64,000 nt of DNA from Haliotis asinina (taxonomy: Eukaryota; Mollusca; Gastropoda; Lepetellida; Haliotidae). The stretch covers positions 11,600,969 through 11,664,968 of the forward strand of contig NC_090288.1 of NCBI RefSeq assembly GCF_037392515.1. Reading direction: 5' to 3'. Position 1 is the stretch's first letter. Each line of letters starts with the position of its first letter. The notes under the pieces were generated by a model. That model made no database searches, was not told the DNA's origin, and saw only the letters and a program-made list of their open reading frames with translations. Made by a program: the position numbers and the translations under genes. Positions 32,374 to 43,294 of this stretch are shown here, piece after piece.

Positions 32374-32470
32374 ATCCAAGTGTATGTTGCAACATGTCAT
32401 CATTACTTTTATGTGTTACTTATTTGTTAATGTGTCTTGCTTGTCATGAAGTTGAACTGGTTAAATATAA

Positions 32471-32476
32471 AATAAA
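32471..32476 (+). terminator. Gene A polyadenylation signal
   Basis: AATAAA 265 bp after the stop codon, the first canonical signal downstream. Confidence 0.6.
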
Positions 32477-33239
32477 TGAACCTGGTTATACTGGAGTGAA
32501 ACACTATAGATACATTTTCACAATATATTGTGACCATTACAATGGCGCATGCTTTCGTACTTTTTTCACTCATTCTGACTAAGAGTTTTGATAATAGTTC
32601 AAATACCTTGTTTATTTGTCAATGATTTGCATGATGCACGTGTGATAATCTAACTGATCATGGTGATTTAATCTGCTTAATTGTTACAGAAAATGTACAT
32701 TGACACAGGTACTAAACAACCTTGCATGCGCATGCGCAGTTTTTGTCCGAGACCAACGGCATGATTTGCACGAGCTCTTCATTCAACTTGTGCGCTACCA
32801 ATGTTTCGTTTCAAGTCTGTATTGGCGATGGCGGTTCCATACGAAATGTGGCAAACAGTAATACATCACGTTCACGAATAACCTGCATAATATACTTAAT
32901 GTGTAAATATACTTGTGTCATAATATGAAGTAATTACGCAAAATGTCTTGACAAAGAGTTGATTTTCAACTTTACCCTTCACGGTAGTGTCCATAGTTCT
33001 TTCTGTTGAAGCTTTACGCAATGACAAAGAACATTCACCAGAATGTTTTGTTTTCAGTTATATATTTTTTCATGTTTTGTCACGACACTGATACTTTTGT
33101 CACGACACTGATACTTTTGTCACGATATGATGATGTATTCGTTTGGCCTGGCTGAAATAAAAACGGGAGAGATTCATTACGTGTGGTTTGAAGTAGGTCA
33201 GTTGCTGTTTGTTTTGCTTTTTGCATTCTCGGTTACCAA

Positions 33240-33445
33240 ACTCAACAATATTCCAACCACGTGGAGGCGCTCCGTAAATAATCGAGTCTGGACCAGACAA
33301 TCAAGTGATCAACAACATGAGCGTCGATCTACACAATTGGGACACGATGACGTGTGTCAACCATGTCAAGGAGCCTGACCACCTAATCCCGTCAGTAACC
33401 TCTTGCCACAAGCATGGATTACTGAAGACCAGTTGTAACCCGGGA
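33240..33445 (-). repeat. SINE-B, one-unit form
   Basis: CTCAACAATATTCCAACCAC, GTAAATAATCGAGTCTGGAC, AACAACATGAGCGTCGATCT, ATGGATTACTGAAGACC and AACCCGGGA. The terminal GTGA tail is missing. Confidence 0.8.
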
Positions 33446-33483
33446 AGACAGAATCAGGCGTTTGGTCCGTTGTGGAAGGGGTA

Positions 33484-33528
33484 TTGTGGCGGTAGGGTCG
33501 CCCAGGGGTTAAAGTGGATTCGAACCGG
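33484..33528 (+). repeat. SINE-A head fragment
   Basis: GTGGCGGTAGGGTCGCCCAG, GGGTTAAAGTGG and ATTCGAACCGG. Very short and diverged. Confidence 0.45.
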
Positions 33529-34071
33529 CTTTTTGAATGCTGTCCCTCAAACTACATCATGATATATATAGAAGTGTGGTAACTCGTCGTCTTGACTCTT
33601 GGGAGTTATTATGTTGGCAGATCTGGGATTCAAACACCAAGCATCCTGTCAAGGGACATAACTGTAGGGAATCAACAGAAACAGTAATGAGTGAGGGATA
33701 ATTTTTTCAGGGATGATGTGAAGGCGAATCAGCTGATCCTGTAACCGTAGCAACGCAGTTCTTTACGATTTCATGTCTGAGTTATTTTTAGTCATTAAAC
33801 AAAGACCCACGCGCCCAAACACATAGAGAATCAGTTGTATATTTTAACCTTTAATACGTATATCGTTCAGACAAGTCATCAGGAACGTCAAGGTCGACAT
33901 GTTGTTCACTTAACGTTGACCTTGGTCTAATAGATAGAAAATGTGCCTGAATTGCTCAAGGTCGTGGTTCAATCCTTGGCCCATATTTACCCCTTCAGGT
34001 GGCATGTATTTATCATTACTTTACGCCATTTAGAAGACACTTTATTAGCAACACTATATCGAACACATGTT

Positions 34072-34260
34072 TGCCGCGGTGGCTGAGCGGGTTAGTCGGC
34101 TGATTTTGTGTGCTGGCGATTAGGTGCCTGACTCTGAAGGTGTGAGTTCGGATCCTCGGCACCGATCAAATGGAAAATCGGTTGGAATGATCTATTCCGC
34201 GAGCCAAAACGCTGAAGTTAGCATATCTCCAGATTACCAAAAAATAACCAAAACAAAGCA
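34072..34260 (+). repeat. SINE-C, near complete
   Basis: GCCGCGGTGGCTGAGCGGGT (box A), GGCTGATTTTGTGTGCTGGC, TAGGTGCCTGACTCTGAAGG, box B GTGAGTTCGGATCCTCGGC, a body with GGTTGGAATGATCTATTCCG and an A-rich (CAAA)n end. The head has the long variable region of Ser/Leu-type tRNAs. Confidence 0.7.
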
Positions 34261-34467
34261 AACAAACAAACAAATATAGAAAAAAGGGTCATCATGAGAC
34301 TTTGAATTACATACATTTCACACTCACACATCCATACATGCTTAAGTCCATCATACCTTATAGAATCAAATGTCTTGAAACAAACACCGTGTTCTTCAAA
34401 ATTCTTCGCTGCGTATTGACACGTAAAAACATCGCAAACACTTGTTTTGTTATGTCATTAACAGTGG

Positions 34468-34790
34468 TGACGTCATTCAAATCATATTATGACGTACAGT
34501 CAGATTGACGTCACAAATGAGTAGCTCCAGATGCTACCATGGGAACCAGCTGAAATGACCAGCTGATGACACTTCACCGCTGTACCGGTACTCGATGTAA
34601 ACGAGTGCAGACAGTAAAAGCCTTTGGTTTACTCTTTTGTTTACAATGTCGGTTCCAAATGTATTCCCGTGCTTCAAATACTCAATAACACCAAGAAATT
34701 GGCCAACACATGATGTTTATCTCCAAACTGAAAACCGACATCTACAGTATCTGTGACATGTCACTCTGACGTCACTGTATTGTGACGTCA
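34468..34790. promoter_or_regulatory. Cluster of four palindromic CRE sites
   Basis: TGACGTCA occurs at 34468-34475, 34506-34513, 34767-34774 and 34783-34790, the last 67 bp before the ATG of the coiled-coil gene. This full site is the consensus for CREB/ATF bZIP factors. Function is inferred; the count and positions are read directly. Confidence 0.55.
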
Positions 34791-34856
34791 CGTTATTGTT
34801 GCCCCAAAGCGACTGGATACAGACCGCAACATCTAAAGCGTCGATTATCTTCTAGA

Positions 34857-35182
34857 ATGGGTTGCAAACAGACCAAGGTTACACCTTCCAAGCAGACGTC
34901 TCCCGAGGAGGCTCTGACGGGCAAGATAAACTGTCCTCATGAGCTGTACTACGCCAGGTGTCAGGTGACACGTCTGTCAGGGGAGGAGATTCTTCAACAG
35001 CTACGAGATGAGGGTTTGGTCCCCGACCGTCAATCCAGCGGAGGAGTGGCCTTCTCTGTCCCCGCCGTAGAGGGGGTTGCTCCCCGCGGCAAACCTCCCC
35101 GACGTCTGGAGCAAATCCCAGTACGATGCTTCTACACAGCTGAGAGGAGGAGACAGAAGGCGGACGAATTCAGATTTAACAA
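34857..35182 (+). CDS. Coiled-coil gene exon 1
   Basis: 326 nt, phase 2 out, donor AACAA|GTATGT. Encodes the MGC start and the KPPRRL block. Confidence 0.75.
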
Positions 35183-35550
35183 GTATGTCATTACGTAGTA
35201 TATACCGAAGTCTGTTAAATACTGTTATCTCTGCTCTGAAAGAGTTACTGTATGAAGCCTGACGTTCTATGAGTATGGTTTTATAAACCCCGATAATGAC
35301 ACACTAAAGTGTATCGGCAAGATTCCATTGACATATTCCGATTACAAACACCTATTGCAGACTAGTTGATCAAGTCCAGAGGAAACAACTTGACAGAGAA
35401 ATCAAGCACAAAGCTGTCAAGGACGAGAAGAAACGTCGCCTGTTCCTGAAGAAAATGAGGGCGGAACATCAGCTCCAGATGAGGGAGGAGAAACTGAAGA
35501 AGCTGGAGGAAGAGCGGGCGGCGAAGAAAAAGACGTCATCCAAGAAATAG
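34857..35550 (+). CDS. Stathmin-domain-containing protein 1-like, MGC N-terminus
   Basis: CDS join of 34857..35182 and 35361..35550, giving 171 aa. The start MGCKQTK suits N-myristoylation at Gly2 with palmitoylation at Cys3. LSGEEILQQLRDEGLVPDRQ and RGKPPRRLEQIPVRCF resemble the region of vertebrate STMND1 that has DILEEL.. and KPPARL, followed by AERRRQKADE like the stathmin-type AEERR motif. Residues 110-171 are a highly charged helix or coiled coil (QVQRKQLDREIKHKAVKDEK ..) ending KKKTSSKK. Stathmin-type helices bind tubulin. The intron is 178 bp, phase 2, GTATGT..TTGCAG. An upstream in-frame extension to 34782 exists but has only a GTG, so I use the ATG. The protein is shorter than the vertebrate one as I recall it. 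The STMND1 link is from memory and moderate. Confidence 0.6.
35361..35550 (+). CDS. Coiled-coil gene exon 2
   Basis: 190 nt after CCTATTGCAG, phase 2 in. Encodes LVDQVQRKQLDREIKHKAVK and a Lys/Glu-rich helix to the stop TAG. Confidence 0.75.
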
Positions 35551-35599
35551 ATAGAGATGCGTGTGGGTAGGGTTAGGGTGGGGTCGGAATTCGGGGATC

Positions 35600-35648
35600 G
35601 TGGGTCGGGGGTCGGGGGTCGGGGGTCGGGGGTCGGGGTTGGGAGCGG
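35600..35648 (+). repeat. G-rich GGGGGTC repeats in the 3'UTR
   Basis: Seven runs of three or more G separated by TC (unit GGGGGTC), 50 bp after the stop and just before the AATAAA. The transcript strand is the G-rich one, so an RNA quadruplex could form. Confidence 0.85.
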
Positions 35649-35655
35649 TCTTTAA

Positions 35656-35661
35656 AATAAA
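35656..35661 (+). terminator. Polyadenylation signal of the coiled-coil gene
   Basis: AATAAA about 105 bp after the stop, inside TTTAAAATAAATATTC. Confidence 0.65.
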
Positions 35662-36233
35662 TATTCATACTCTAAAGTATTTCTAAAATTTGTACCTGCC
35701 CTTTCAGGGTGTAAGATTTATGCCTGTCTTGCAATATATATATACTATGGTTTGTTTATGATACACCAGTGGGTCAGGATCAGTCGAAACAAATTACTTA
35801 TGAAGTATATAAAAAAATAAAAAGAATATGTACAGGTGCTGTTAGTGCTAAAAGATATACAAGATGTAAGCGATATGTATAAACATCGCTTTTTAGATCG
35901 TTTACGATAGGCCCTTGTTCGAGGGTTGGCTATACACACAATTTCTTGTTATCTTTTGCTTTAATTAATAAATCTGTTCATATCAATTGTACAGTGTCTT
36001 ATATCTGTAAATCACAAAGGTTGAATTTTTTATTGTGAATGAAAGATTCAGCTCAACACTCAATTTCCTTTTATTTCGAAGTATGTTATTATGTTTGCGC
36101 ACATGTCTGTGTGGATAAGAAAGAAAATGAACCATCTTTCGAATTTGAGAATCAGTGGAGAAAGTTAAAGAAATATTCCAGCCAAATAAAAGTTTAAATA
36201 AAAAATAAATAAAAAACAACCTTGCAAATCAAA

Positions 36234-36320
36234 AGATATTCCAGCTTTATCTCGGCGGAGACACCAGAAATGGGCTTCACACATTGTACCCATGTTGGGA
36301 ATCGAATTTCCGTCTTCGTT
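36234..36320 (-). repeat. SINE-A middle part
   Basis: ATATTCCAGCTTTATCTCGG, GAGACACCAGAAATGGGCTT, TGTACCCATGTTGGGAATCG and a partial CGTCTTCG. Head and tail are missing. Confidence 0.7.
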
Positions 36321-36805
36321 CGTGATTTGGTTCCAGAGGATGGGGTGGCGGGTGTAGGGGGGCGGACCCCCCTTTCCTCTTGAAGGTTAATAAATGACCA
36401 TTGAAACTCCCCCGCCACCCCTTATGAACCTAGTTGTAAATGAATTCATACGAACGGGTGTCAGTAGCCGCCCAATACCAAATAAAAGTCACAAAGAACT
36501 TAGCTAAGTCCCCCTTGACATATCTCACGACTGACAACCAGTGTAAATGAGCATTAATATCATCATCATAAAATCAACGTGGATTCCAATCATTTTGTCG
36601 TGTTTTATATGAGTCAAAGGATCGTATAGATAACAAAAACTCGTGACCAGGGGAGACGTTTTTTGTACTCGTTGAAATCTACGTTTTGTGTACATATTGC
36701 ATTCTGGAATCGTTAAGATAACGTACATGTTACACGGACTGTCGGTTAGGGTAATAGTTTAAGTGTTCGCCAAATAACCAGTTTTATTATCTCACATTAC
36801 ATGCC

Positions 36806-36998
36806 CATAAAGATTCGGGTTAGAATTGGTCGTCATCAATGCATGCTTGTCGGAAGAGGCGACTAAAGAGATGGGCTGGTCAGGCTCGCTGACTTGGTTG
36901 ACACATGTATCCCAGTTGTGTGGATCCTCATGCTGCTGATCACGGGATTGCCAGGTCTAGATTCGTATATTTACATACCGCAACCATATGGCTGAAAT
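36806..36998 (+). repeat. SINE-B, tail lost
   Basis: AAGATTCGGGTTAGAATTGG, GCTTGTCGGAAGAGGCGACT, GGTCAGGCTCGCTGACTTGG, CATGCTGCTGATCACGGGAT and ATATGGCTGAAATTTCGCC. Confidence 0.75.
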
Positions 36999-37528
36999 TT
37001 CGCCAAATTTTGTTTTGTTAAAGAAAGAAAGAAAGAAACAAACAAAAAACCCAAACCCTCGGCGTGTATTTTTCTCTCTACGTCAGTATAGCACAGCTGC
37101 ATAGTTTTTCATGACAATACATGGACGATGAAAAATACCCTAGTTCACGAGGCATCCAAAAACTTACTCATACTTCAAATATGCCCCTGATCGATCGAAC
37201 AGGTGAGCAGACAGGTGGGTGACTTAAGTGTACGTACGGCGAAGTGTACACGTGCGGCGTGATCGCGGTGAAACATTGCGTCTCAACGACACTTCACGTG
37301 AACGGTAGTGACAGTACAGATGTACATCTGAATCATCCCTGATGACAACACTTGTGATCGTGACTGATCGAGTCTAGAAATTCAAGAAATGCTTGATTTT
37401 GTTTGAGTAGTGACCTGGAACGTGGTTCTACTGGAAGGTCTGTGTATTTTGTGTGCATCGTGAACGCGTGTGTTTATTGTGGTGTGCTTTAGTGACGTGC
37501 GTCATTTTGAGAGTGACGAGGGTGTTAG

Positions 37529-37635
37529 AGAGAGACAGAGTGGGAGAGAGAGAGAGAGTGAGAGAGAGAGAGTGAGAGAGAGTGAGAGATTGAGAGAGAG
37601 TGAGAGAGAGAGTGAGAGTGAGAGTGAGAGTGAGA

Positions 37636-37670
<35 letters not shown>

Positions 37671-37795
37671 AGTGAGAGTGAGAGAGAGTGAGAGTGAGAG
37701 TGAGAGTGAGAGAGTGAGAGTGAGAGAGAGTGAGAGAGTGAGAGTGAGAGTGAGAGAGAGAGAGAGTGAGAGAGAGAGTGAGAGTGAGAGTGTGA
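37529..37795. repeat. (GA)/(GTGAGA) low-complexity tract
   Basis: About 265 bp of GAGAGA and GTGAGA blocks. The Arg-Glu / Ser-Leu frames on both strands are by-products. Confidence 0.95.
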
Positions 37796-37910
37796 GTCTC
37801 GCTGACTTGGCTGATCTATGCTCATGATTTTAACCTCTTGATTGTCTGTTTCTCAATCGAGTATTTACAGACCGCCGTGGTATGGGGTGGTTATTGTTCA
37901 CTGCGGTGTT
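37795..37910 (+). repeat. SINE-B 3' part
   Basis: GAGTCTCGCTGACTTGGCTG, ATCTATGCTCATGATTTTAA, GAGTATTTACAGACCGCCG. It abuts the GA tract; the 5' part is absent. Confidence 0.6.
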
Positions 37911-38160
37911 GAGCATCAAACAAACAAACAAGGAAACAAACAGAGAGCAAGTAACTATATTTTTCATGGGGTTTTCTCACATTCGAAATGAAAGCGGCGT
38001 TACCCGTTACTTTATCCTCAACAAGGAAGTTTTGAAACAAACCTAGATGACGTACAGTAAATGATCTACGAATTTCAAGCACCGTACGTGTAATGGTAAA
38101 GGTATAACTTAACTGCCTGTGTATATTCCTTTCGTTTACTGAGCATACTGCGATCTTGGA

Positions 38161-38284
38161 TTCGCCAGGCGGTGAACACCAGAAAATTGGCTTCCTATAT
38201 TGCACCCATATTGGGAATTTGCGAATCAAACCCGGACCTTCGGTATGACGAGCCCTTGTTTCAACCACTAGGCTAACACGCCAC
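38161..38284 (-). repeat. SINE-A, tail truncated
   Basis: GCGGTGAACACCAGAAAATT, CACCCATATTGGGAATTTGC, GAATCAAACCCGGACCTTCG and TTTCAACCACTAGGCTAACA. Confidence 0.7.
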
Positions 38285-38320
38285 TTAGGGCACATGTCAC
38301 TATATCCCCTCTGTTTTGAT

Positions 38321-38420
38321 CGGTGTATCTATAGAATGACATTTCAAAGGTGAACGTTCCCCTTTTGAAACTCTTCTCATGACATTTTTTCTATGTTATA
38401 TACACGATTTGATTTCCTGA
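38321..38420 (+). repeat. 100-bp direct repeat, copy 1
   Basis: Starts CGGTGTATCTATAGAATGAC, contains CGTTCCCCTTTTGAA and ends GATTTGATTTCCTGA. About 90 percent alike by eye to the copy at 38635. Confidence 0.8.
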
Positions 38421-38634
38421 CACGATGTCTTAATATGGGTACATTCACGATTTGGTAACAAAGCTGTTTCGTGCCTCCATTTTAATTTATATCCTGTTTA
38501 TGTTATATGAAAATGTATTTATTACCTGCGTTTATTGCAAACTCACGTTGGGAGTAATTAAAAATAGATTATGCTTATCAGGCCCACGGCTAGATTTTTA
38601 TTTAGAATTTTATTCTGGTTAAATTCTTCACTCA

Positions 38635-38735
38635 CGGTATATCTATAGAATGACATTTCAAAGGTGACCGTTCCCCTTTTGAAGCTTTTCTCATGACATT
38701 TTTTTCTAGGCTATACACATGATTTGATTTCCTGA
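38635..38735 (+). repeat. 100-bp direct repeat, copy 2
   Basis: CGGTATATCTATAGAATGAC to GATTTGATTTCCTGA, 314 bp downstream of copy 1 in the same orientation. The 214 bp between them show nothing recognisable. Confidence 0.8.
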
Positions 38736-39171
38736 GCAGGCATCGGTGATCCCATTTACATTATAAAACCTCTGACGTGTAAAGTGACGTGAAAAGTTTA
38801 ATGAATCGCAAGTGTCATTTTAGATAGAACAGAGTTATAGAAATAGAAAAGCTGAATAACCCGTTGAAGCTTGTTAATTCTGTATATATGTAAATGATAA
38901 GCGTTTCATCTGAACTGTAGCTCTAAATAAAGTGACTATGATAGGGTATTCGAATTTCTTTTATGTTGCACTTGATGCGGATATCAATGCTTAGTTTTAG
39001 AGCATAAGCTGGCCGTATCTTTACACCATTTTTCACCCCAGTAACATTTTTATATCGTTTGTGATTATTTCCTTGTGTTTACTTTTCTGCGCTTCAGTTT
39101 ACTTGTGAAATATTTCAAACGTCGTATGTACGTGAAGAATGACCCGGGGTAAATGACCCGGTCATTGATTG

Positions 39172-39760
39172 AGGGTGAGTGAGTGAGAATATAGAAGTGA
39201 ACGAGTGAATGTGGATGCGTGCAGAAAAAAACGGGAGAAAGAACTTGTTTGAGTGAGTGAGTGTGAGAATATCCGAGTAAAAGAGTGAGTGAGCATGTGG
39301 GGCTGTGTGTGAAAATAACAGAAGAAAGAGTGTAGTGAGTCAGTTTATTTTTACGCCGCATTCAGCAATATTCCAGCTACATGGCGAGGGTGTGTACAAT
39401 AATTGAGTCTGAACCAGACAATCCAGTGAAAAACAACATGAGCAGCGATCTGCGTAATTGGGAACCGATGACATGTGTCAACCAAGTCAGCGAGCCAGAC
39501 CACCCGATTCCCGTTAGTCGCCTTTTACGACAAGCATAGTCACCTGTTATGGCGAGCATGGGTTGCTGAAGTCCTGTTCTACCCCTGACGTTCAAGGGTC
39601 ACGGAAAAAAGAGCCTGTTGGAGTGAGTGAGTGTGAGGATATCGGAGTGACATTTTAAGTGTGTGTGAGTTTGTTAAATGAAGGTAGAGCAAACCTGTTG
39701 AAGTGAGTGAGTGGGTGTGGAAATATTAGCGAGAAAGTATGTTTAAGTAAGCTGATAGTG
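39172..39760. repeat. Degenerate GTGAGTGAG-based tandem array split by SINE-B
   Basis: Units such as TTGTTTGAGTGAGTGAGTGT followed by GAGAATATCCGAGT recur on both sides of the SINE-B at 39333-39602 (right side GTTGGAGTGAGTGAGTGTGA then GGATATCGGAGT). Confidence 0.65.
39333..39602 (-). repeat. SINE-B, full length, two-unit form
   Basis: TTTTTACGCCGCATTCAGCA, AATTGAGTCTGAACCAGACA, AACATGAGCAGCGATCTGCG, both ACGACAAGCATAGTCACC and ATGGCGAGCATGGGTTGC units. Possible imperfect target duplication: GAAGAAAGAG at left, GAAAAAAGAG at right. Confidence 0.85.
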
Positions 39761-41059
39761 AAGTGAGTGACCGAATGAATGGTGAATATGGTTGCACAAA
39801 AACCTTTAGCAAAACACACTTCTAAAAGAGGAATGGTGTTACCTAAAAATAATACCAATAATAAATCTCTGTGCTGCATAAATGGACACACTGACTAGTT
39901 TCCTAATTCCTCCAAACTTCGGAAATGTTCACTTTTCATTTGCACTGGAAGTTCCAGCCTTTATCCTCATCCCCAAGAAGCCTGCTCACTAAACGGTTAA
40001 AGTGTTACTTCAGGAACCAGTCACCAGTGATAGACCATCTGTATTAAGATATTATCCTACCTTAAGTGAAGACCGAACACATTATTCCATGGAAATGACA
40101 ATAAACTTATTCAATTCACTGACATTTTAAAAATATACAAATATACGTGTCTATCTGCACGGATGCCCGCACACCTGAATGGATCAGCATATTTTGTGCT
40201 AGGACTTTCATATACAACATCGCCCAAATTCATTAACATTTCTTGAAATCGTCAACAGCATCACACAATTTTCTTTCAACACGCCCCTTCCCATAATAAC
40301 CCGCCCGACTTTCAAGGGATGGGTGTAGGGATACACCCGTTCAAAGGTAGCCGGGAGAGTACACAGACACATCACGCTTTCCAAATAGTATCTACCGCCC
40401 GGTAACATAGTTCCAAGGAGAAGGAGGTATGCAAGATGGTGTCGCGTAGATGGAGAGTATTATTTTATTATCTGGACAATATAGAGATTATTATAACCCT
40501 GAATTAGCAACGAGGGTGCACTAGGGGTTTGACGTCATAAGGTGCGCTTCGATTCGCACCTCAGGCGAATTACATACGTTAGCGTCTCGTAGACAAGAGA
40601 GGTATGATACGTGCCTGCTTCAACTAATGGCTAGTCATTGGTCAGTTTATAGGACTGAGTGCAGATGTGGGTGAGGATGTGGATATGGGTTTGGTGTGAA
40701 TGACAAATGGAATTTTCGTAATGTTGGCATGTATGTGTACATGTACGATAAAAAAAACATACGCTAAATATCGTTGGAAAATGAGAAGGAATTTGGTAAA
40801 TGAATGGTGGATATGCGGTGGCGATATATTTGAAAAAGTTAGAAGTGACTACTGCTTCAAACATGCATCGCATCAATGAATAACTCACAACAGGTATACA
40901 TATATATTTCTCTCTATGTTCCATTCCGTGCATGGAGCGAAAGGTCGCACTCAATTGCGTTGTTATCCATACAGGTTTGTTCATATGTACTTCCCATCTT
41001 CTAAAATGTCACTCAACATGTAATGTTTGGCATATTTGTGTTTTAAGCGCTCATTCACT

Positions 41060-41205
41060 CTTGAAGATCTGAGTTAGAACTGACTTTGGACCCACAGTGA
41101 CCACGCTTGCTGATTTGGATGACATATGTCATTGTATCCCATTTACATAGATCGATGCTCATGTTGATCACTGGAATGCCTGTACCAGACTCGATTACAT
41201 TCGGA
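41060..41205 (+). repeat. SINE-B with internal loss
   Basis: TTGAAGATCTGAGTTAGAAC, a lost CTTGTCG segment, ATAGATCGATGCTCATGTTG and GTACCAGACTCGATTACATT. Confidence 0.65.
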
Positions 41206-41602
41206 AAGCGGCAGCACTCTTGCCCACTGAGCCACCTATGCTTCTACTTAGTTAGCAGTCATGAATAACGAAACTGTTTGATCAATAAACATGAAATGTA
41301 TGTTGTTGAATTATAAATGTAAATGAAAATATATAATACATATGACAAAACGACACCAATTCAAACGTCAGTTATGGGTGAGTGTGTAGTTGGTGGTTAA
41401 GTGGGTGTATGGTGAAGGCGACAAAATATTCTTAGACTAGTTGACAAGCCTTTGCGTGTGTTTATGAAAACACCATCGTTGGGAAAATATTTGCCCAACT
41501 TTTCACGAACACCTGGTAACATTTAATAATGATTCATGATATAGCTCATGTATTCAAAACAGCAAATTTATGTGGCAGAGACTCCTTGTATGGATGAGAT
41601 TC

Positions 41603-41757
41603 GATGGGGTGGCTTAGTGGTTAAAGTGTAGTCACCACGCCGAAGACCCGGGTTCGATGGCCAACATGGGATCCCATTTCTTGAGCCCGTGGTCGTGCTA
41701 ATGCTGGAATACTGTTAAAAGCCACATACGACTAAACACTCACTCTATCACTCACTC
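41603..41757 (+). repeat. SINE-A, near full length
   Basis: GATGGGGTGGCTTAGTGGTT, CACGCCGAAGACCCGGGTTC, GATGGCCAACATGGG and GCTGGAATACTGTTAAAAGC with a CACTCACTC end. Confidence 0.78.
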
Positions 41758-42542
41758 TTGTGTATGTGTAAAGGGTTTTGTCGCTACTGTTTTAATTTTT
41801 TTGTTTGTTTGTTCCAGCACTGAACTGCAAATAACATTTAAATCTGTTTCACAACAACAAACTGTATAAGATAGAGAAACCGCCCCTTCCTTTCAGAGAA
41901 AAAAACCCAGTCTAGCACAAATCTGAATCCCTTAATATTAAATAACCGCTCCCTAAGTGGAGGTAACTCTATGTATCTCAGAGACGGGAAAATGTTAAGC
42001 CACGTGACATTGCCGTTTCTTTGATATAACCGCAACGGCCCGCCTAAATATACACCTTTCAAAACACACATGGTAAAAATAGTTAAAACCTTCTTCTAGA
42101 CCCACGAGACAAAATTCAGACTACATGGCTTGTTTAAACAAATCTCAGAGCCTATATGGACTGTTTTTATTTCGTTTGCATAACATTTTTCATTTTAGAA
42201 AACGAATGTTAAGTCAGACTAAGTTTAACATGTCAATACAGACACCTGATTCAGTTCAGGATTTGTTAGATACTGACACATATTCTAACCACAAGCCAGT
42301 GCTTGGGTCAACAGTGATTGTGACCAGATTATTTGTTAAGCCAAGGTTGTTAAACAAGAAAACCACAACCTCAAACATAAACATTTAAAGCAAACATCCT
42401 ACACTGACGGTTTAATTTATGCATCTAGGAAAGACAGGTACTGTATCATGTCGACCCAGCTTGAACTTGTTCATGAGTTGTTGCTAGGCATTTAGCGCCC
42501 GTACGTACAATGCAATACTTTCTTCAAGACTGTATTGGTTGT

Positions 42543-42814
42543 TGTTCAACGCCGCAATCATCAGTATTCCAGTCAAGGTCTGTAAATAATTGCGTCTGAA
42601 CCAGGCAATCCAGTGATCAACAACATGAGCATAGATCTACGCAATTTGACAAGAGTGATGGGGCCATCGTCTCCTGGTTTTACCGATACACCGACAGCCA
42701 GTTTACCTAACGTGTCACCCGAGTCATTCAGCTTGACCACCCGATCCTTTCAGTCACTTCTTACAACAAACATGGGTTACTGAGAACCAATTCTAACGCT
42801 AACCTTCACGGGTG
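42543..42814 (-). repeat. SINE-B with an internal insertion
   Basis: AACGCCGCAATCATCAGTAT, TCTGTAAATAATTGCGTCTG, GATCAACAACATGAGCATAG, then about 60 foreign bases, then CTTGACCACCCGATCCTTTC and CTAACCTTCACGGGTG. Confidence 0.75.
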
Positions 42815-43037
42815 ACATTCTTAAAGAAGGCCTATATATGAAACAAAACCCCGAACTTGAGGCGCGTGTCAACTATTCAACATTAACTGTAAAGCGTAAA
42901 TGTAAGCTTGGCAAATCATACTGCCGCAAGTTGATGGCGCATAATACAGGGGAACATAATGGGCATCACAGATTCTACCTAAGTAGTAATCAAGCACGGG
43001 ACGTTAAATGGATCAGAATGGCTTTACCAGGAAACTC

Positions 43038-43120
43038 AGGAGCAGGGCTGGGACACCTGGGCTTCGCACACTGAATCAAACCCACGCCAGCGAACGTTCT
43101 AACCAATAGATTACGCCACC
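43038..43120 (-). repeat. SINE-A head part
   Basis: GGGACACCTGGGCTTCGCAC, CTGAATCAAACCCACGCC, and AACCAATAGATTACGCCACC. The tail is missing. Confidence 0.6.
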
Positions 43121-43149
43121 GATCTTGTATTAGGAAAGGTGAAGGGCGC

Positions 43150-43294
43150 ATCATTCTGGTCCGCATCTTGCATCTTGGCAGGCGTCTCGTTCATGACCAG
43201 GGTTCGATTCCTTACATGGGAACAATGTGCGAAACCCATTTCTGGTGTCCCCAAGTTGCTTTTTTCTGAAAGCGGCTAAAACCATACTCACTCT
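43150..43294 (+). repeat. SINE-A copy with diverged box A
   Basis: GGCGTCTCGTTCATGACCAG, GGTTCGATTCCTTACATGGG, CCCATTTCTGGTGTCCCC and GCGGCTAAAACCATACTCAC. Its head faces away from the preceding copy. Confidence 0.7.

Larger units (their letters stand above)
32600..34450. other. Gene A / coiled-coil gene spacer
   Basis: I see no exon. It holds a short tandem CACGACACTGATACTTTTGT pair (33081-33123), a SINE-B, a SINE-A head, a tRNA-like fragment near 33935-33990 (GTGGTTCAATCC) and a SINE-C. Confidence 0.5.

Noticed and set aside
34782-34856. N-terminal extension of the coiled-coil gene by 25 codons
   Set aside because: The extension starts at GTG, contains a CRE site, and would bury the MGC lipidation-type start; the ATG at 34857 is preferred.
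42125-42388. 87-codon plus-strand frame as a gene
   Set aside because: No recognisable domain, no splice or poly(A) context, and composition like the surrounding spacer.
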